Shown: in pieces, positions 44,345 to 53,180 of the stretch
How positions within the stretch are numbered: the first letter of the stretch is position 1
Layout: each line of letters opens with the position of its first letter
Assembly: GCF_900114205.1 (NCBI RefSeq)
Contig: NZ_FOSH01000004.1
Span: forward strand, 62,001-126,000
From: Methylophaga sulfidovorans
GTDB taxonomy: Bacteria > Pseudomonadota > Gammaproteobacteria > Nitrosococcales > Methylophagaceae
Direction of reading: 5' to 3'
Length of the DNA: 64,000 bases
Notes under the pieces: generated by a model
What the model was told of the DNA's origin: nothing
The model's database searches: none
The model's input: the letters and a program-made list of their open reading frames with translations, nothing else
Program-made: the position numbers and the translations under genes

Positions 44345-44910
44345 TAATACGATTCTGTTTCAAACACCTGCTGACAGGCGACTAAACTCTGAATCAGATA
44401 TTTCTGAACCATCGTTGCTGATACACCCAATTGTTCAGCAATAGCAGACTGAGTTAAACCATCAATATGTCGGAGAATGAAAGCTTGTCTGACATGTTTT
44501 GGTAACTTATCCAAAGCCTGTGAAATAGTATCTAGTGCATTGATCGCCAGATAAACGTCTTCTGCTGATGGTATTGGCTCAGCATCATCCAGACTAAGTT
44601 TTAACGCTTCTAAATAGGCTTGCTCCAATAAAAAGCGGCGGCGTTTATCAATTAATAAACGCTTGGCAATGGTCAGCAACCACGGGCGAGGTTCTTTAAT
44701 TTGAGTTAAGTCATTTTGCTTACTGATAACATTAACAAAGGTGTCATGTGTGAGATCTCTGGCGTTTTGCGAGCAGCCTAATTTTTTACTTAACCAGCCT
44801 GTCAGCCAATAGTGATGATTTTCATACAAAGAAGAAATGAAACCGTTTTTATGAGCTGGGTGATGAAAAACAATCTGTTTATTAGTCGACATAGTAAACG
44901 GTTGAACCAT
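44344..44910 (-). CDS. fecI: FecI-type ECF sigma factor
   Basis: A 188-residue ECF sigma factor. Region 2 shows ARDLTHDTFVNVI, followed by the RPWLLTIAKRLLIDKRRR segment. Region 4 holds the helix-turn-helix LDGLTQSAIAEQLGVSATMVQKY equivalent (HIDGLTQSAIAEQLGV). It would drive the receptor gene when FecR is signalled. The start is either the ATG at 44910 or that at 44892; neither has a clear ribosome site. A Fur box and promoter lie immediately upstream. Confidence 0.93.
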   Translation of the reverse strand: MVQPFTMSTNKQIVFHHPAHKNGFISSLYENHHYWLTGWLSKKLGCSQNARDLTHDTFVNVISKQNDLTQIKEPRPWLLTIAKRLLIDKRRRFLLEQAYLEALKLSLDDAEPIPSAEDVYLAINALDTISQALDKLPKHVRQAFILRHIDGLTQSAIAEQLGVSATMVQKYLIQSLVACQQVFETESY

Positions 44911-44921
44911 AGATAAACATT

Positions 44922-44940
44922 AATGATAACTATTATCATT
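44922..44940. promoter_or_regulatory. Fur box upstream of fecI
   Basis: A perfect 19-base inverted repeat, aatgataa-cta-ttatcatt, matching the Fur consensus (GATAATGATAATCATTATC). It overlaps the candidate -10 element of fecI, so iron-bound Fur would block transcription of the sigma factor. This is the usual control of FecI-type cascades. Confidence 0.85.
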
Positions 44941-44961
44941 TAAAAACTATCTCTTATGCAA
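44932..44961 (-). promoter_or_regulatory. fecI: Candidate promoter of fecI
   Basis: On the minus strand, TTGCAT (44956-44961), an 18-base spacer and GATAAT (44932-44937). The -10 lies within the Fur box, which supports the pairing. The leader would be short, about 15-35 bases. Confidence 0.5.
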
Positions 44962-45099
44962 CCTTTTGTTTTTAATAAAAACCGTTCTATACCGTTAATA
45001 TGAAACGCTTATTGCTGTGAATAAGATATAAATTCTTTGTAGAAAGAAGCGTATGAACTATATTGATTATCTAAAAACGACCTGAGGTGATGATAAATA

Positions 45100-45450
45100 A
45101 TGAAAGACACTGGAAAGATTAACTATCTTGAAATTCCATCATCGGATTTAGATAAGACCAAAGCTTTTTTCAGTGATGCCTTCGGATGGAAATTTATTGA
45201 TTATGGTCCTGACTACATCGCCATTGAAGACGCAGGTATCGATGGTGGATTTTATCGGTCACCGCTAGTAGCTACGCCAGAATCAGGCAGCGTGTTGATT
45301 GTGCTCTATAGCAAGACTCTGGAGGAAACACTAACAGGCGTAAAGGCTGCCGGAGGTCAGATTGTCAAAGAGATTTTCGCTTTTCCGGGCGGACGACGTT
45401 TTCACTTTACCGATCTCACAGGTAATGAATATGCCGTCTGGTCTGAATAA
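45100..45450 (+). CDS. VOC-family (glyoxalase-like) protein
   Basis: A 116-residue single vicinal-oxygen-chelate unit. It has an N-terminal YLEIPSSDLDKTKAFFSDAFGW strand-helix and a C-terminal FHFTDLTGNEYAVWSE, the usual site of a metal-ligand Glu. Members act as glyoxalases, resistance proteins or isomerases, and the substrate here is unknown. It has a gaggtg ribosome site and stands alone on the plus strand. Confidence 0.85.
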   Translation: MKDTGKINYLEIPSSDLDKTKAFFSDAFGWKFIDYGPDYIAIEDAGIDGGFYRSPLVATPESGSVLIVLYSKTLEETLTGVKAAGGQIVKEIFAFPGGRRFHFTDLTGNEYAVWSE

Positions 45451-45459
45451 ACCATAACT

Positions 45460-45891
45460 TTATGATTCATTATGCCTTTTCAGATAACTGCCAAATTGAA
45501 ATATCAAAAAACCAATCAGTGATAGCACGATAGCAATTTCATACCTTCGATATGCCACGGAAAGACCTATCGCACCCGTTAGCCAAATACCGGCAGCGTT
45601 GGCCGTTCCCATCGCTCTGCCAGATTCTTTCACAATGGCGCCACCACCAATAAAGCCCATACCGGTAATGACGCCATACATCACCCGCGCCTCAGCATCA
45701 CTTCCCTGATAAACATCCATTGCTACCAACATAAATGAGCAACAGGCGATAGAAACTAACGGATAGGTTCTTAACCCGGCACCGCCGGTATCGACATATT
45801 CACGGTTAACGGCAATAGGTAATGCCAGAATAAAGGCAATGCCTATCTGATATAAATTAAACCAAACCTGCTCAAAGTTAATCTCGGGCAT
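45460..45891 (-). CDS. MgtC/SapB family membrane protein
   Basis: A 143-residue inner-membrane protein with about four helices. The family signature is clear: IALPIAVNRE, GLRTYPLVSIACC, GMGFIGGGAIVK and GTANAAGIWLTGAIG. MgtC proteins influence magnesium homeostasis and F1F0-ATPase activity in some pathogens, but short environmental homologues like this are uncharacterised. It converges on the VOC gene. Confidence 0.9.
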   Translation of the reverse strand: MPEINFEQVWFNLYQIGIAFILALPIAVNREYVDTGGAGLRTYPLVSIACCSFMLVAMDVYQGSDAEARVMYGVITGMGFIGGGAIVKESGRAMGTANAAGIWLTGAIGLSVAYRRYEIAIVLSLIGFLIFQFGSYLKRHNES

Positions 45892-45939
45892 AAAAACATC
45901 TCATAAAAACAGAATGTCACCATGCCATTAGCAGGCGAT

Positions 45940-46464
45940 CTATTTCAATGATTTTTGTTTCACAAAGATCAGATCATCTGTATCAAAACCTGCCGCCTTG
46001 GCTTTATTAATAAAGCGTTGCTTTACTTCATCAGAGACATTTGGTGTCCGTGATAACAACCACAGATAATTGTGGTTTGGACCTGACACAAAGGCATAGC
46101 GGTAATCATCTTCTAATTCAAACACCACATAACTTCCGTAGAAGGGCCCAAAAAATGAGACTTTAAGATGTCCGGTATGTGGACCTTCGACAAAATAGGC
46201 TTTACCTTCTGCCTGTTTCCACTCTTTATCCTCTTCCGAGTATCCCCGGTTGATAACTTTAACGCCACCATCGCCTTTTAAAGAATATTGTGCCGTAACA
46301 TTGATTAGACCACGTTCAAAACGGTGATCGAGTCTGGCTACTTCATACCAGTTGCCGAGATAGCGGTTTAAAACAAAGTTATCTACAGGCGTGACGCCTT
46401 TTGGTGAGCCGGTACAGGCCACGACGCTCATTACTAACAAACACAGCATGCCAATTAGCCGCAT
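45940..46464 (-). CDS. blc: Outer-membrane lipocalin Blc
   Basis: A 174-residue bacterial lipocalin. A signal peptide ends in the lipobox VVAC, so the protein is lipid-anchored. The lipocalin motif RYLGNWYEVARLDHRFERG and the LWLLSRTPNVSDEV segment are characteristic of Blc. It binds lysophospholipids or fatty acids in E. coli. Function here is by homology. Confidence 0.92.
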   Translation of the reverse strand: MRLIGMLCLLVMSVVACTGSPKGVTPVDNFVLNRYLGNWYEVARLDHRFERGLINVTAQYSLKGDGGVKVINRGYSEEDKEWKQAEGKAYFVEGPHTGHLKVSFFGPFYGSYVVFELEDDYRYAFVSGPNHNYLWLLSRTPNVSDEVKQRFINKAKAAGFDTDDLIFVKQKSLK

Positions 46465-46563
46465 ATATCACCGTCCCCTCATTATTTTTATGGATGAAGT
46501 AATATGTGTACGACACGAACAGACGCTATTGTTTCCCTTAAAGAAAAAATAAGCTGATCGAGG

Positions 46564-46971
46564 CTAAAATGCAGTCAGCGCTTTCACGCCAATATAAATG
46601 GCACTGAATAAACCAATCAAAAAGACCAATGAGCGGTAGCTATCCATATCCAGGATATAAAACAGCGGATGGAAAATTCTACTCAGTAAAAATAAGCCTG
46701 CCGGATAACTAAAATCAGCTAGATTAAGTCCAGAGGCATAAGCCAATATAGTCATTGCAGAAAACAGCATTAGTGACTCCCAGGCATTATTCTGGGCAGC
46801 TAACACCCTAGCCCCCAACCCCGTCATATGCGCTTGCTGTAATCTTGGATAGTGATTATCAAACTTACCAAACTGTCTGTAACGGCAATAGCCACCTAAC
46901 ATCGCCAGTACCATCGGTAAAATCGCCACAATAAATAAAACCCATAAAATAAAAGGCATACATCTACTCAC
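46564..46971 (-). CDS. MAPEG family membrane protein
   Basis: A 135-residue protein with four predicted membrane helices and the MAPEG features RLQQAHMTGLGARVLAAQNNAWESL and a C-terminal ISRIFHPLFYILDMDSYRSL-like stretch. MAPEG proteins are glutathione- or eicosanoid-linked enzymes in eukaryotes. Bacterial members are largely uncharacterised. It overlaps the upstream hydrolase gene by eight bases. Confidence 0.87.
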   Translation of the reverse strand: MSRCMPFILWVLFIVAILPMVLAMLGGYCRYRQFGKFDNHYPRLQQAHMTGLGARVLAAQNNAWESLMLFSAMTILAYASGLNLADFSYPAGLFLLSRIFHPLFYILDMDSYRSLVFLIGLFSAIYIGVKALTAF

Positions 46972-47986
46972 TTTGTTTTGAAAATAGGGTGTTTAATGCG
47001 TTTAATAACGCCTGTTGGAAACGTTCCGGATCCTGAATCTGTGGTGAATGACCTAAATCATCAAACAATATCAGATGTGAATCCGGGATTGCTTTTGCCG
47101 TTTTTCTGGCTAACACGGGATAGTTACCCAGTTGTTTTTTGATGTCGTCAGAAACAAAGGCTTTGCCGATAGCCGTATTATCTTTCTCACCGATAAAGAG
47201 CCATGTTGGCACTGAGAGCTGATCAAATTCGTGCACAACGGGCTGCGTTAAAATCATGTCGTATTGAATAGCAGATAACCAGGCCGAGTCTTCCTTATTT
47301 GCTCTAAACTGTATCATTAGCATATCTACCCACTTCTGATAATTATCATGCCATTGACCCGCATAGTATGTTTTTTGCTGATATGTTCTGGCACGCTTCG
47401 TAGTCAGTGTCAGTTGGTTTTTATACCAATCTTTAATTGATACATACGGCACACCTTTAGCTAACCAATCTTCCAGACCAATTGGATTGACTAAAAATAA
47501 AGCATCAACATTGTCCGGATACAGTAAAGCATAACGTGTTGCCAGCATTCCACCCATTGAGTGGCCGACAATAACTGCTTTATCAATACCCAGTTTTTGT
47601 AATAAATTCCAGCTATTGGTTGCCAGTTGGTGGAAGCTGTATTGGTAATCAATCGGTTTTGATGATTTACAAAAACCTATCTGATCTATCGCAACAACCC
47701 GATATCCAGCCGCCGCTAGAGCTTTAATTGTTTCTCCCCAGGTAGCCGCACAGAAGTTTTTACCGTGAAACAATACAACGGTTTTCCCATTGGCTTTTGC
47801 TGTCGGTTTTACATCCATATAGGCCATTTCCAGCTGCTTTTTCTGGCTGGAAAGTGGCATAAACTGAACAGGATAGGGATAGTCAAAATTCTCTAACCGA
47901 AACCCCGTTTTATTGTTTGCAGAGACAACGGTACTGATCAGCAACAGCATAAATATCAAACTAACGGTACGGTATATCTTCATCAT
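46964..47986 (-). CDS. Secreted alpha/beta-fold hydrolase
   Basis: A 340-residue hydrolase with a signal peptide (SLIFMLLLISTVVSA-N). The nucleophile elbow is GHSMGG, an oxyanion-type HGKNFC precedes it, and the catalytic His is in LGHSPQIQDP near the C-terminus. The acidic residue probably lies in FIGEKDNT. The substrate is unknown. It forms a translationally overlapping pair with the MAPEG gene. Confidence 0.88.
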   Translation of the reverse strand: MMKIYRTVSLIFMLLLISTVVSANNKTGFRLENFDYPYPVQFMPLSSQKKQLEMAYMDVKPTAKANGKTVVLFHGKNFCAATWGETIKALAAAGYRVVAIDQIGFCKSSKPIDYQYSFHQLATNSWNLLQKLGIDKAVIVGHSMGGMLATRYALLYPDNVDALFLVNPIGLEDWLAKGVPYVSIKDWYKNQLTLTTKRARTYQQKTYYAGQWHDNYQKWVDMLMIQFRANKEDSAWLSAIQYDMILTQPVVHEFDQLSVPTWLFIGEKDNTAIGKAFVSDDIKKQLGNYPVLARKTAKAIPDSHLILFDDLGHSPQIQDPERFQQALLNALNTLFSKQSE

Positions 47987-48037
47987 GACTAACTAGTTAC
48001 CTGTTTTTCTGATTGTTTTGACTCGAGAACATAAACA

Positions 48038-48505
48038 TTAATGATATTTAGCAGCGGTAATAAAGATATTAAATGACTCACACCAAATCACCACAGCTTG
48101 ATAATCAGCTGGATTAACCCCGTCAGGCATATCCAGCAAAAAACTATTAAAGGTTCTGACATCTCCTACCTTTAACATCTTATCTTTGTTTTTTAAAAAG
48201 TCGGTTTTATTCTCAACAAACACCGGCGATAAATACAGCTTGTAATCCGGACCGGGGGAGATTTGTCCATCAAATGCTATTTTTTGAGCATTGATATATA
48301 TGGTTCCGTTGCCGTAATGGAGTGCATCACTTCCTTCAAGATCACGTTCAAACTGCCCGGTGAATAATGCTGATGTCGCAACTTTACCAATATCTGTCAT
48401 GGAAGGTTTATCAGGTTGAGTCAGTATCGGTAAAGCATAAATACCTAATGCAAAACCAACTACCAACATCAGCCCATGTGTTATCAGTAATAATACCTTT
48501 TTCAT
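48038..48505 (-). CDS. DM13-domain protein
   Basis: A 155-residue protein with an N-terminal membrane helix (LLLITHGLMLVVGFALGIYALP) and a DM13 domain: TGQFERDLEGSDALHYGNGTIYI, SPGPDYKLYLSP and the cysteine in VVIWCESFNIFITAAKY. DM13 is proposed as a cytochrome b-like or redox-associated domain in animals. The bacterial role is unknown. Confidence 0.85.
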   Translation of the reverse strand: MKKVLLLITHGLMLVVGFALGIYALPILTQPDKPSMTDIGKVATSALFTGQFERDLEGSDALHYGNGTIYINAQKIAFDGQISPGPDYKLYLSPVFVENKTDFLKNKDKMLKVGDVRTFNSFLLDMPDGVNPADYQAVVIWCESFNIFITAAKYH

Positions 48506-48696
48506 GGATTACCTCCCTTTAGCCACGTTACTGTTGCACTGAAAGCGCTTGTATCTGCCGTTTATTCTTATTAATTTACTGCTGTAAACATTTAGTTGCT
48601 GCACATGCTGCTCAACTATTGCATGCATATTTTTCAGTAATTCTGGAGCACGAGTGGCGATCATTCCATTTCATCTTCTTTTGACTGCGATAACCA

Positions 48697-49701
48697 TTAT
48701 TTATGGTATGAAACGACCCTTTCCACTTCATTTTTCGAACCAAGAAAAACTGGCACACGCTGATGGATAGATTCAGGTTGTATCTCCATAATACGTTCCC
48801 TACCGGTGCTACTGACACCACCTGCTTGCTCAATAATAAAACTCATCGGATTTGCTTCGTACAGCAGACGTAACTTCCCGCCTTGCTTTGCAATGCGGCT
48901 ATCGAGTGGATACATAAAAATCCCTCCGCGTGTCAGAATACGATACACCTCCGCTACCATTGAGGCATTCCAGCGCATATTGAAATTCTTCTCACGCTCA
49001 CCATCCACACCTTGAATACATTCATCAATATAGCGTTTAACAGGTGGCTCCCAAAAACGCTGGTTCGACATATTAATCGCAAACTCTGAGGTGTCCTCAG
49101 GAATCTGCATATTCGGATGGGTCAGCATAAACTCACCAACCTCTCTATCCAAGGTAAACCCATTTACACCAAAGCCAGTGGTAAGAATGAGCATGGTGCT
49201 GGGACCATACACACAAAATCCGGCGCAGACTTGCTCTGTGCCCTTTTGTAAAAAATGTTCGTGGCTGGGAGTTTCGATGCCTTCAGGACAACGTAATACG
49301 GAAAAGATGGTACCTACGCTCAGGTTGATGTCTACATTACTCGATCCATCTAATGGATCAAAACATAGTAAGTACTTACCTTTTGGGTAATCCTCAGAAA
49401 TAGTAATAACGTCATCGATTTCTTCTGACACCATGGCGGCAAGGTGGCCAGTCCAGTTTAAGTGCTCAACCATTACATCATTGGTCAAAATATCGAGTTT
49501 TTTCTGATGCTCACCCTGCACATTATTACTGCTGGCATAACCTTCAAGCCCTAAGATGCTGCTTCGGTTAACTAAGTTCGCGATTTTTTTACAGGCACTA
49601 ATAACATCATTTAACAGCCCGGTTAAATCATCAGCCGCGGAAGAATGAGTACGTTGGGTTTCAACAATGAACTGATTAACTGATTGTCCGATATCAGACA
49701 T
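48697..49701 (-). CDS. fbp: Fructose-1,6-bisphosphatase class 1
   Basis: A 334-residue metal-dependent phosphatase that converts fructose-1,6-bisphosphate to fructose-6-phosphate. The metal-site motif [18 protein letters not shown] is intact, and the C-terminal [19 protein letters not shown] is typical. In a ribulose-monophosphate methylotroph it could feed sugar-phosphate recycling as well as gluconeogenesis; that is inference from context. It is downstream of the fhc operon but behind a terminator, with its own ggag ribosome site. Confidence 0.96.
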   Translation of the reverse strand: MSDIGQSVNQFIVETQRTHSSAADDLTGLLNDVISACKKIANLVNRSSILGLEGYASSNNVQGEHQKKLDILTNDVMVEHLNWTGHLAAMVSEEIDDVITISEDYPKGKYLLCFDPLDGSSNVDINLSVGTIFSVLRCPEGIETPSHEHFLQKGTEQVCAGFCVYGPSTMLILTTGFGVNGFTLDREVGEFMLTHPNMQIPEDTSEFAINMSNQRFWEPPVKRYIDECIQGVDGEREKNFNMRWNASMVAEVYRILTRGGIFMYPLDSRIAKQGGKLRLLYEANPMSFIIEQAGGVSSTGRERIMEIQPESIHQRVPVFLGSKNEVERVVSYHK

Positions 49702-49754
49702 AAAGACGTCTCCGTTATTAACACATTAAAGTTATCATTATTTCTAACACGGAG

Positions 49755-49786
49755 AGAAAAGAAACCCGGCTTATAGCCGGGTTTTT
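49755..49786 (-). terminator. Terminator between fhcC and fbp
   Basis: A perfect 9-bp stem (49762-49770 with 49776-49784, five-base loop) with T-rich flanks on both strands. It lies just after the fhcC stop codon and closes the fhc operon. Confidence 0.85.
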
Positions 49787-49791
49787 AAGGT

Positions 49792-50607
49792 TTAAATCTT
49801 AATTAAAATCTCACCCATACCTATGCCGGAAATATCACCAGCATAGCGTTGAACTCGTGAAAAAGGTTCAATTTCAGCGAACTTGGTATCAAACTTTTTG
49901 AAGGATGCAAACATCAATGGTAAAAAAGCTAATGTATGCGAACCGCAGTCATTAAAGTTAGCAGAAATACCTTGTTCTGGTGCCGATGTCAGTAATAAGG
50001 TGCCACGTTTCATCGCGTAACCAAAATGCTTACCCACACTACCTAACACGGCAATTGTGCCAGACACCATTCTTGAACCACAGTAATCACCGGCATTACC
50101 TTCAATGAAGATATAACCACGACGCATATGGTCACCTGTTCTGGCACCCGTATTACCTGTGACAATCACGGTACCACCGGTCATACCATTCTTATAACCA
50201 ATACGCGCACCGCCAAGGAAATCCCCTGCATTACCATTAATTTTAATGGTACCGCCCTTCATTTCACAGGCAGTGTAAATCGCAGTATTGCCATTAACAA
50301 CGATATCACCCGCTGCCATAAATTGACCAAGATAAGCACCGGCATCACCATCCACCGTAATCTTACCGGTAGTCATCGCATGACCAATATGATCCAGTTT
50401 GTCTGTAGCTTTAACGAAATGAATATTCGCAACATCATCACCCTGAATATCAAAGATCTCGTCAGTACGAACTTTTTGATTACCCACAACTAAGGTGATC
50501 GCCGCAATGTCCGCGGCTGTTTTATCCGCCAGTTTATCTGCTGTTAATGGTGAACAATCCACCCGCTGTGCAGGTGACGTTTTTAACGTGAATGTTAATG
50601 CACTCAT
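49792..50607 (-). CDS. fhcC: Formyltransferase/hydrolase complex subunit C (FhcC)
   Basis: A 271-residue protein made largely of glycine-rich beta-helix repeats (GDAGAYLGQFMAAGDI, GNAGDFLGGARIG, GNTGARTGDHMRRG). This is the fold of formylmethanofuran dehydrogenase subunit C and of the GltB C-terminus. In methylotrophs it is a structural part of the Fhc complex that releases formate from formyl-methanofuran. It overlaps fhcD by four bases and is the last gene of fhcBADC. Confidence 0.95.
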   Translation of the reverse strand: MSALTFTLKTSPAQRVDCSPLTADKLADKTAADIAAITLVVGNQKVRTDEIFDIQGDDVANIHFVKATDKLDHIGHAMTTGKITVDGDAGAYLGQFMAAGDIVVNGNTAIYTACEMKGGTIKINGNAGDFLGGARIGYKNGMTGGTVIVTGNTGARTGDHMRRGYIFIEGNAGDYCGSRMVSGTIAVLGSVGKHFGYAMKRGTLLLTSAPEQGISANFNDCGSHTLAFLPLMFASFKKFDTKFAEIEPFSRVQRYAGDISGIGMGEILIKI

Positions 50608-51503
50608 GCCATGATCTCCTGCAAGTGGAAGTGATATGGACCTAATTTACCGCCATAGTTACCAGCACTGATACGACGAATACCGTTTTCAGCGCCTAAG
50701 TCACATATAGCCTGGATACCAACTCGCATCGCTTTATCAATATCTTCTTTGGTCAAACCGTCAATAACAATTTCCATGACTGATTCAACTTCCGGTGATA
50801 AATCACTCTTTGTCTGACCTTTTAAAGTCGGACAGAAAGCATCATTGGTAGACGCATTAAGAGCTTTAAATTTCGATCCTACTTTAGAACCTGATCTTAC
50901 AACACCACCAGGGAAAGGCATGATGACGTTTGGTATTTTTCTCATTTCTTCAATTGCCGCTTCACACGCGGCTAATGCTTGTGCTTGTGATTCAGCCAAT
51001 ACCAAGAAGTTACCACCACCGACAGAATCATGAACACCGGTTTTTTCCTGCGTTAAAAATTCACCATCCATGACAGGAATACGCCAGTAACGTTTGCCAT
51101 CAATCATTTTTGAAATCTGGAAACCATCACCGAAATAACGCAGGTTCTGGCCTAAAGCGATTTCTTTTTCACTGTTATCCAGACCAGAAAATAAAGCTGA
51201 TGTAGGTGAGGTTAAGATACATTGGCCAGCACGTGTTTCCACTTGTTTAGCCAAACCTTTACCACCCATTGCAAAGATAAGCACTGATACACCAGGACGA
51301 CCATCTGGTGTTTCACTTGGATCCAGTTCGCGTTCAATACCTGCTTCACAACCACAGGCGATAACTGAGGTAGCAAAACCAGTAAATGCTTGCGCTGAAA
51401 TCATGGCCCACTTAGCATTTAATGCCGTAATAATCAGCCGAGTGCCTTTCATCGGAAAAGCTTCAGCAAACGTCTCGTCTATAGTGACGCCGTTGATAAT
51501 CAT
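50604..51503 (-). CDS. fhcD: Formylmethanofuran:tetrahydromethanopterin formyltransferase (FhcD)
   Basis: A 299-residue Ftr homologue of typical length. It moves the formyl group between tetrahydromethanopterin and the methanofuran analogue held in the complex. Conserved stretches include NGVTIDETFAEAFPMKGTR, the FGDGFQ-like YFGDGFQISK, and the C-terminal SAGNYGGKLGPYHFHL. It overlaps fhcA and fhcC by four bases each, giving translational coupling. Confidence 0.96.
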   Translation of the reverse strand: MIINGVTIDETFAEAFPMKGTRLIITALNAKWAMISAQAFTGFATSVIACGCEAGIERELDPSETPDGRPGVSVLIFAMGGKGLAKQVETRAGQCILTSPTSALFSGLDNSEKEIALGQNLRYFGDGFQISKMIDGKRYWRIPVMDGEFLTQEKTGVHDSVGGGNFLVLAESQAQALAACEAAIEEMRKIPNVIMPFPGGVVRSGSKVGSKFKALNASTNDAFCPTLKGQTKSDLSPEVESVMEIVIDGLTKEDIDKAMRVGIQAICDLGAENGIRRISAGNYGGKLGPYHFHLQEIMA

Positions 51504-53167
51504 AACTTGCCTCCTTTTTTCAACGGCTGTACGGTCAAACTTCCGCGGCCATCATCAACGATTTCATCATCACTGATTTTGAAGTTACCCATGGTCATTG
51601 TGTGATATTTATCGAAGTATTCTTTTAATGGTTTTTCAATACCTTTGTCATATTCAGGTTTGACCACATGCGTCGTACCCCAGGTGACTTTCACCAGCTC
51701 ACCATTTTTCACAACGATATTGCCATCTTTAAATACATAATCAGGTGAAGTGAACATTTTTTCACGATCTGCATGATCGGTATATACCGTGATATCTGCA
51801 GCAGCACCAACACCTAAGTGTCCACGATCTGCCAAACCGACCAATTTTGCTGCACCAGCACGTGTCATGATGGCAATATCGTAAAGACTGTATTCACGAT
51901 CCAATGAGGCTAAATGCGTGGCATTTTGTGCTTCTGGATGCAGTGTAGACAACATATCGTTACGGAATGATTTATCCATTAACAATTTAATCAGGTGTGG
52001 ATAACTGGTAAACGGTGCACCATTTGGGTGATCCGTGGTCAGGAAGATACGCCATGGGTCATCAACCATCAGGAAGGTTTCCAGACCAATCATCCATTGC
52101 AAGGCATTTACAAAGCTTTGATCTTTGTATTTAAACGGTACAACACCACAACCACCATCACATTCAATATCCATACAAACCCATTTATTCGGGTGTGCAT
52201 GTTTGCTGCCATCAAACTGACGCATATTATCACCAGAGGCAGTGACTGTTTGGCCAAACAAAATCTGACCAACGTCGACTGTGATATTTTTGTTTCTGTT
52301 AATAGATTCAGCAATCTCGGCTGCACCTGATGAGAATTTAAAGTCACCTTCTGTGCCATAACTATGGAACTGAATGTGCGTTAAATGCATCGGCAAACCT
52401 TCAATACCTTGAATCGTATCGAGAGTTGTATCTTTATTACCTGGTACACCAAGATTACAACCATGCACATGCAATGGATGAGGTACACCAAGCTCCGTCA
52501 CTGCACGTGATAAACGCTGAAGAATCTCACGTGGAGACACATTGTAAAAACTATTGTTCTCGTCTAAATCCAACTTACGCTGGTTAAATTTGAATGCGTT
52601 AATACCGCCAGGATTGACCACTTTCAGACCAATCGCCTGACTATGGGTTAAAGTCCAGGCAACATAGTTATTGATCGCTTCCTGATCTTCATTTGCCGCC
52701 ATCATGCGTAACAGGAAGTCATCACTTCCCAGCATGGCATAACCACCTTTATCGATAATCGGTGTGTCATGCATTTCCATATGTGCCTGACGCGCATTTA
52801 CTGGCATGACCGCAGGTTCAAAACCTGCTGTGTAACCCATTTCAGCGTAGCGATAACCAGTTGTTAATGTACTTGGCGCAGCGTGACCACAACCACTTCG
52901 CATTAACTCAGTACGTTCAACCAAGGATTCAGCATGATCTTCCGGCAACATCGTGCGGGCAATATTGACCTTACCGCCACCAATGTGGGTGTGCATATCA
53001 ATCGCACCAGACATAACCACTTTGCCACGAACATCAATTTCTTCATCGACTTTACCATCCGCCGGCGCATCCACTATGCGGCCGTCTCGGATGTAAATAT
53101 CTCTTACAACATCATTTTGCCCATGTTCTGGGTCAAAAATGCGTCCACCCGTTAATTTTGTCAGCAT
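51500..53167 (-). CDS. fhcA: Formyltransferase/hydrolase complex subunit A (FhcA)
   Basis: A 555-residue amidohydrolase-fold subunit that hydrolyses formyl-methanofuran to formate. The metal site DMHTHIGGG and later histidines (LHVHGCNLG, LTHIQFHSYG) are visible. The start at 53167 follows a ggagaa ribosome site; ten further in-frame codons upstream overlap fhcB and are rejected. The gap from the fhcB stop is 13 bases. Confidence 0.96.
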   Translation of the reverse strand: MLTKLTGGRIFDPEHGQNDVVRDIYIRDGRIVDAPADGKVDEEIDVRGKVVMSGAIDMHTHIGGGKVNIARTMLPEDHAESLVERTELMRSGCGHAAPSTLTTGYRYAEMGYTAGFEPAVMPVNARQAHMEMHDTPIIDKGGYAMLGSDDFLLRMMAANEDQEAINNYVAWTLTHSQAIGLKVVNPGGINAFKFNQRKLDLDENNSFYNVSPREILQRLSRAVTELGVPHPLHVHGCNLGVPGNKDTTLDTIQGIEGLPMHLTHIQFHSYGTEGDFKFSSGAAEIAESINRNKNITVDVGQILFGQTVTASGDNMRQFDGSKHAHPNKWVCMDIECDGGCGVVPFKYKDQSFVNALQWMIGLETFLMVDDPWRIFLTTDHPNGAPFTSYPHLIKLLMDKSFRNDMLSTLHPEAQNATHLASLDREYSLYDIAIMTRAGAAKLVGLADRGHLGVGAAADITVYTDHADREKMFTSPDYVFKDGNIVVKNGELVKVTWGTTHVVKPEYDKGIEKPLKEYFDKYHTMTMGNFKISDDEIVDDGRGSLTVQPLKKGGKL

Positions 53168-53180
53168 ATTTTTTCTCCGT

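Noticed and set aside
48506-48696. Possible small gene between the DM13 gene and fbp
   Set aside because: The only frame here overlaps the 3' end of fbp on the same strand and has no ribosome site or family match.
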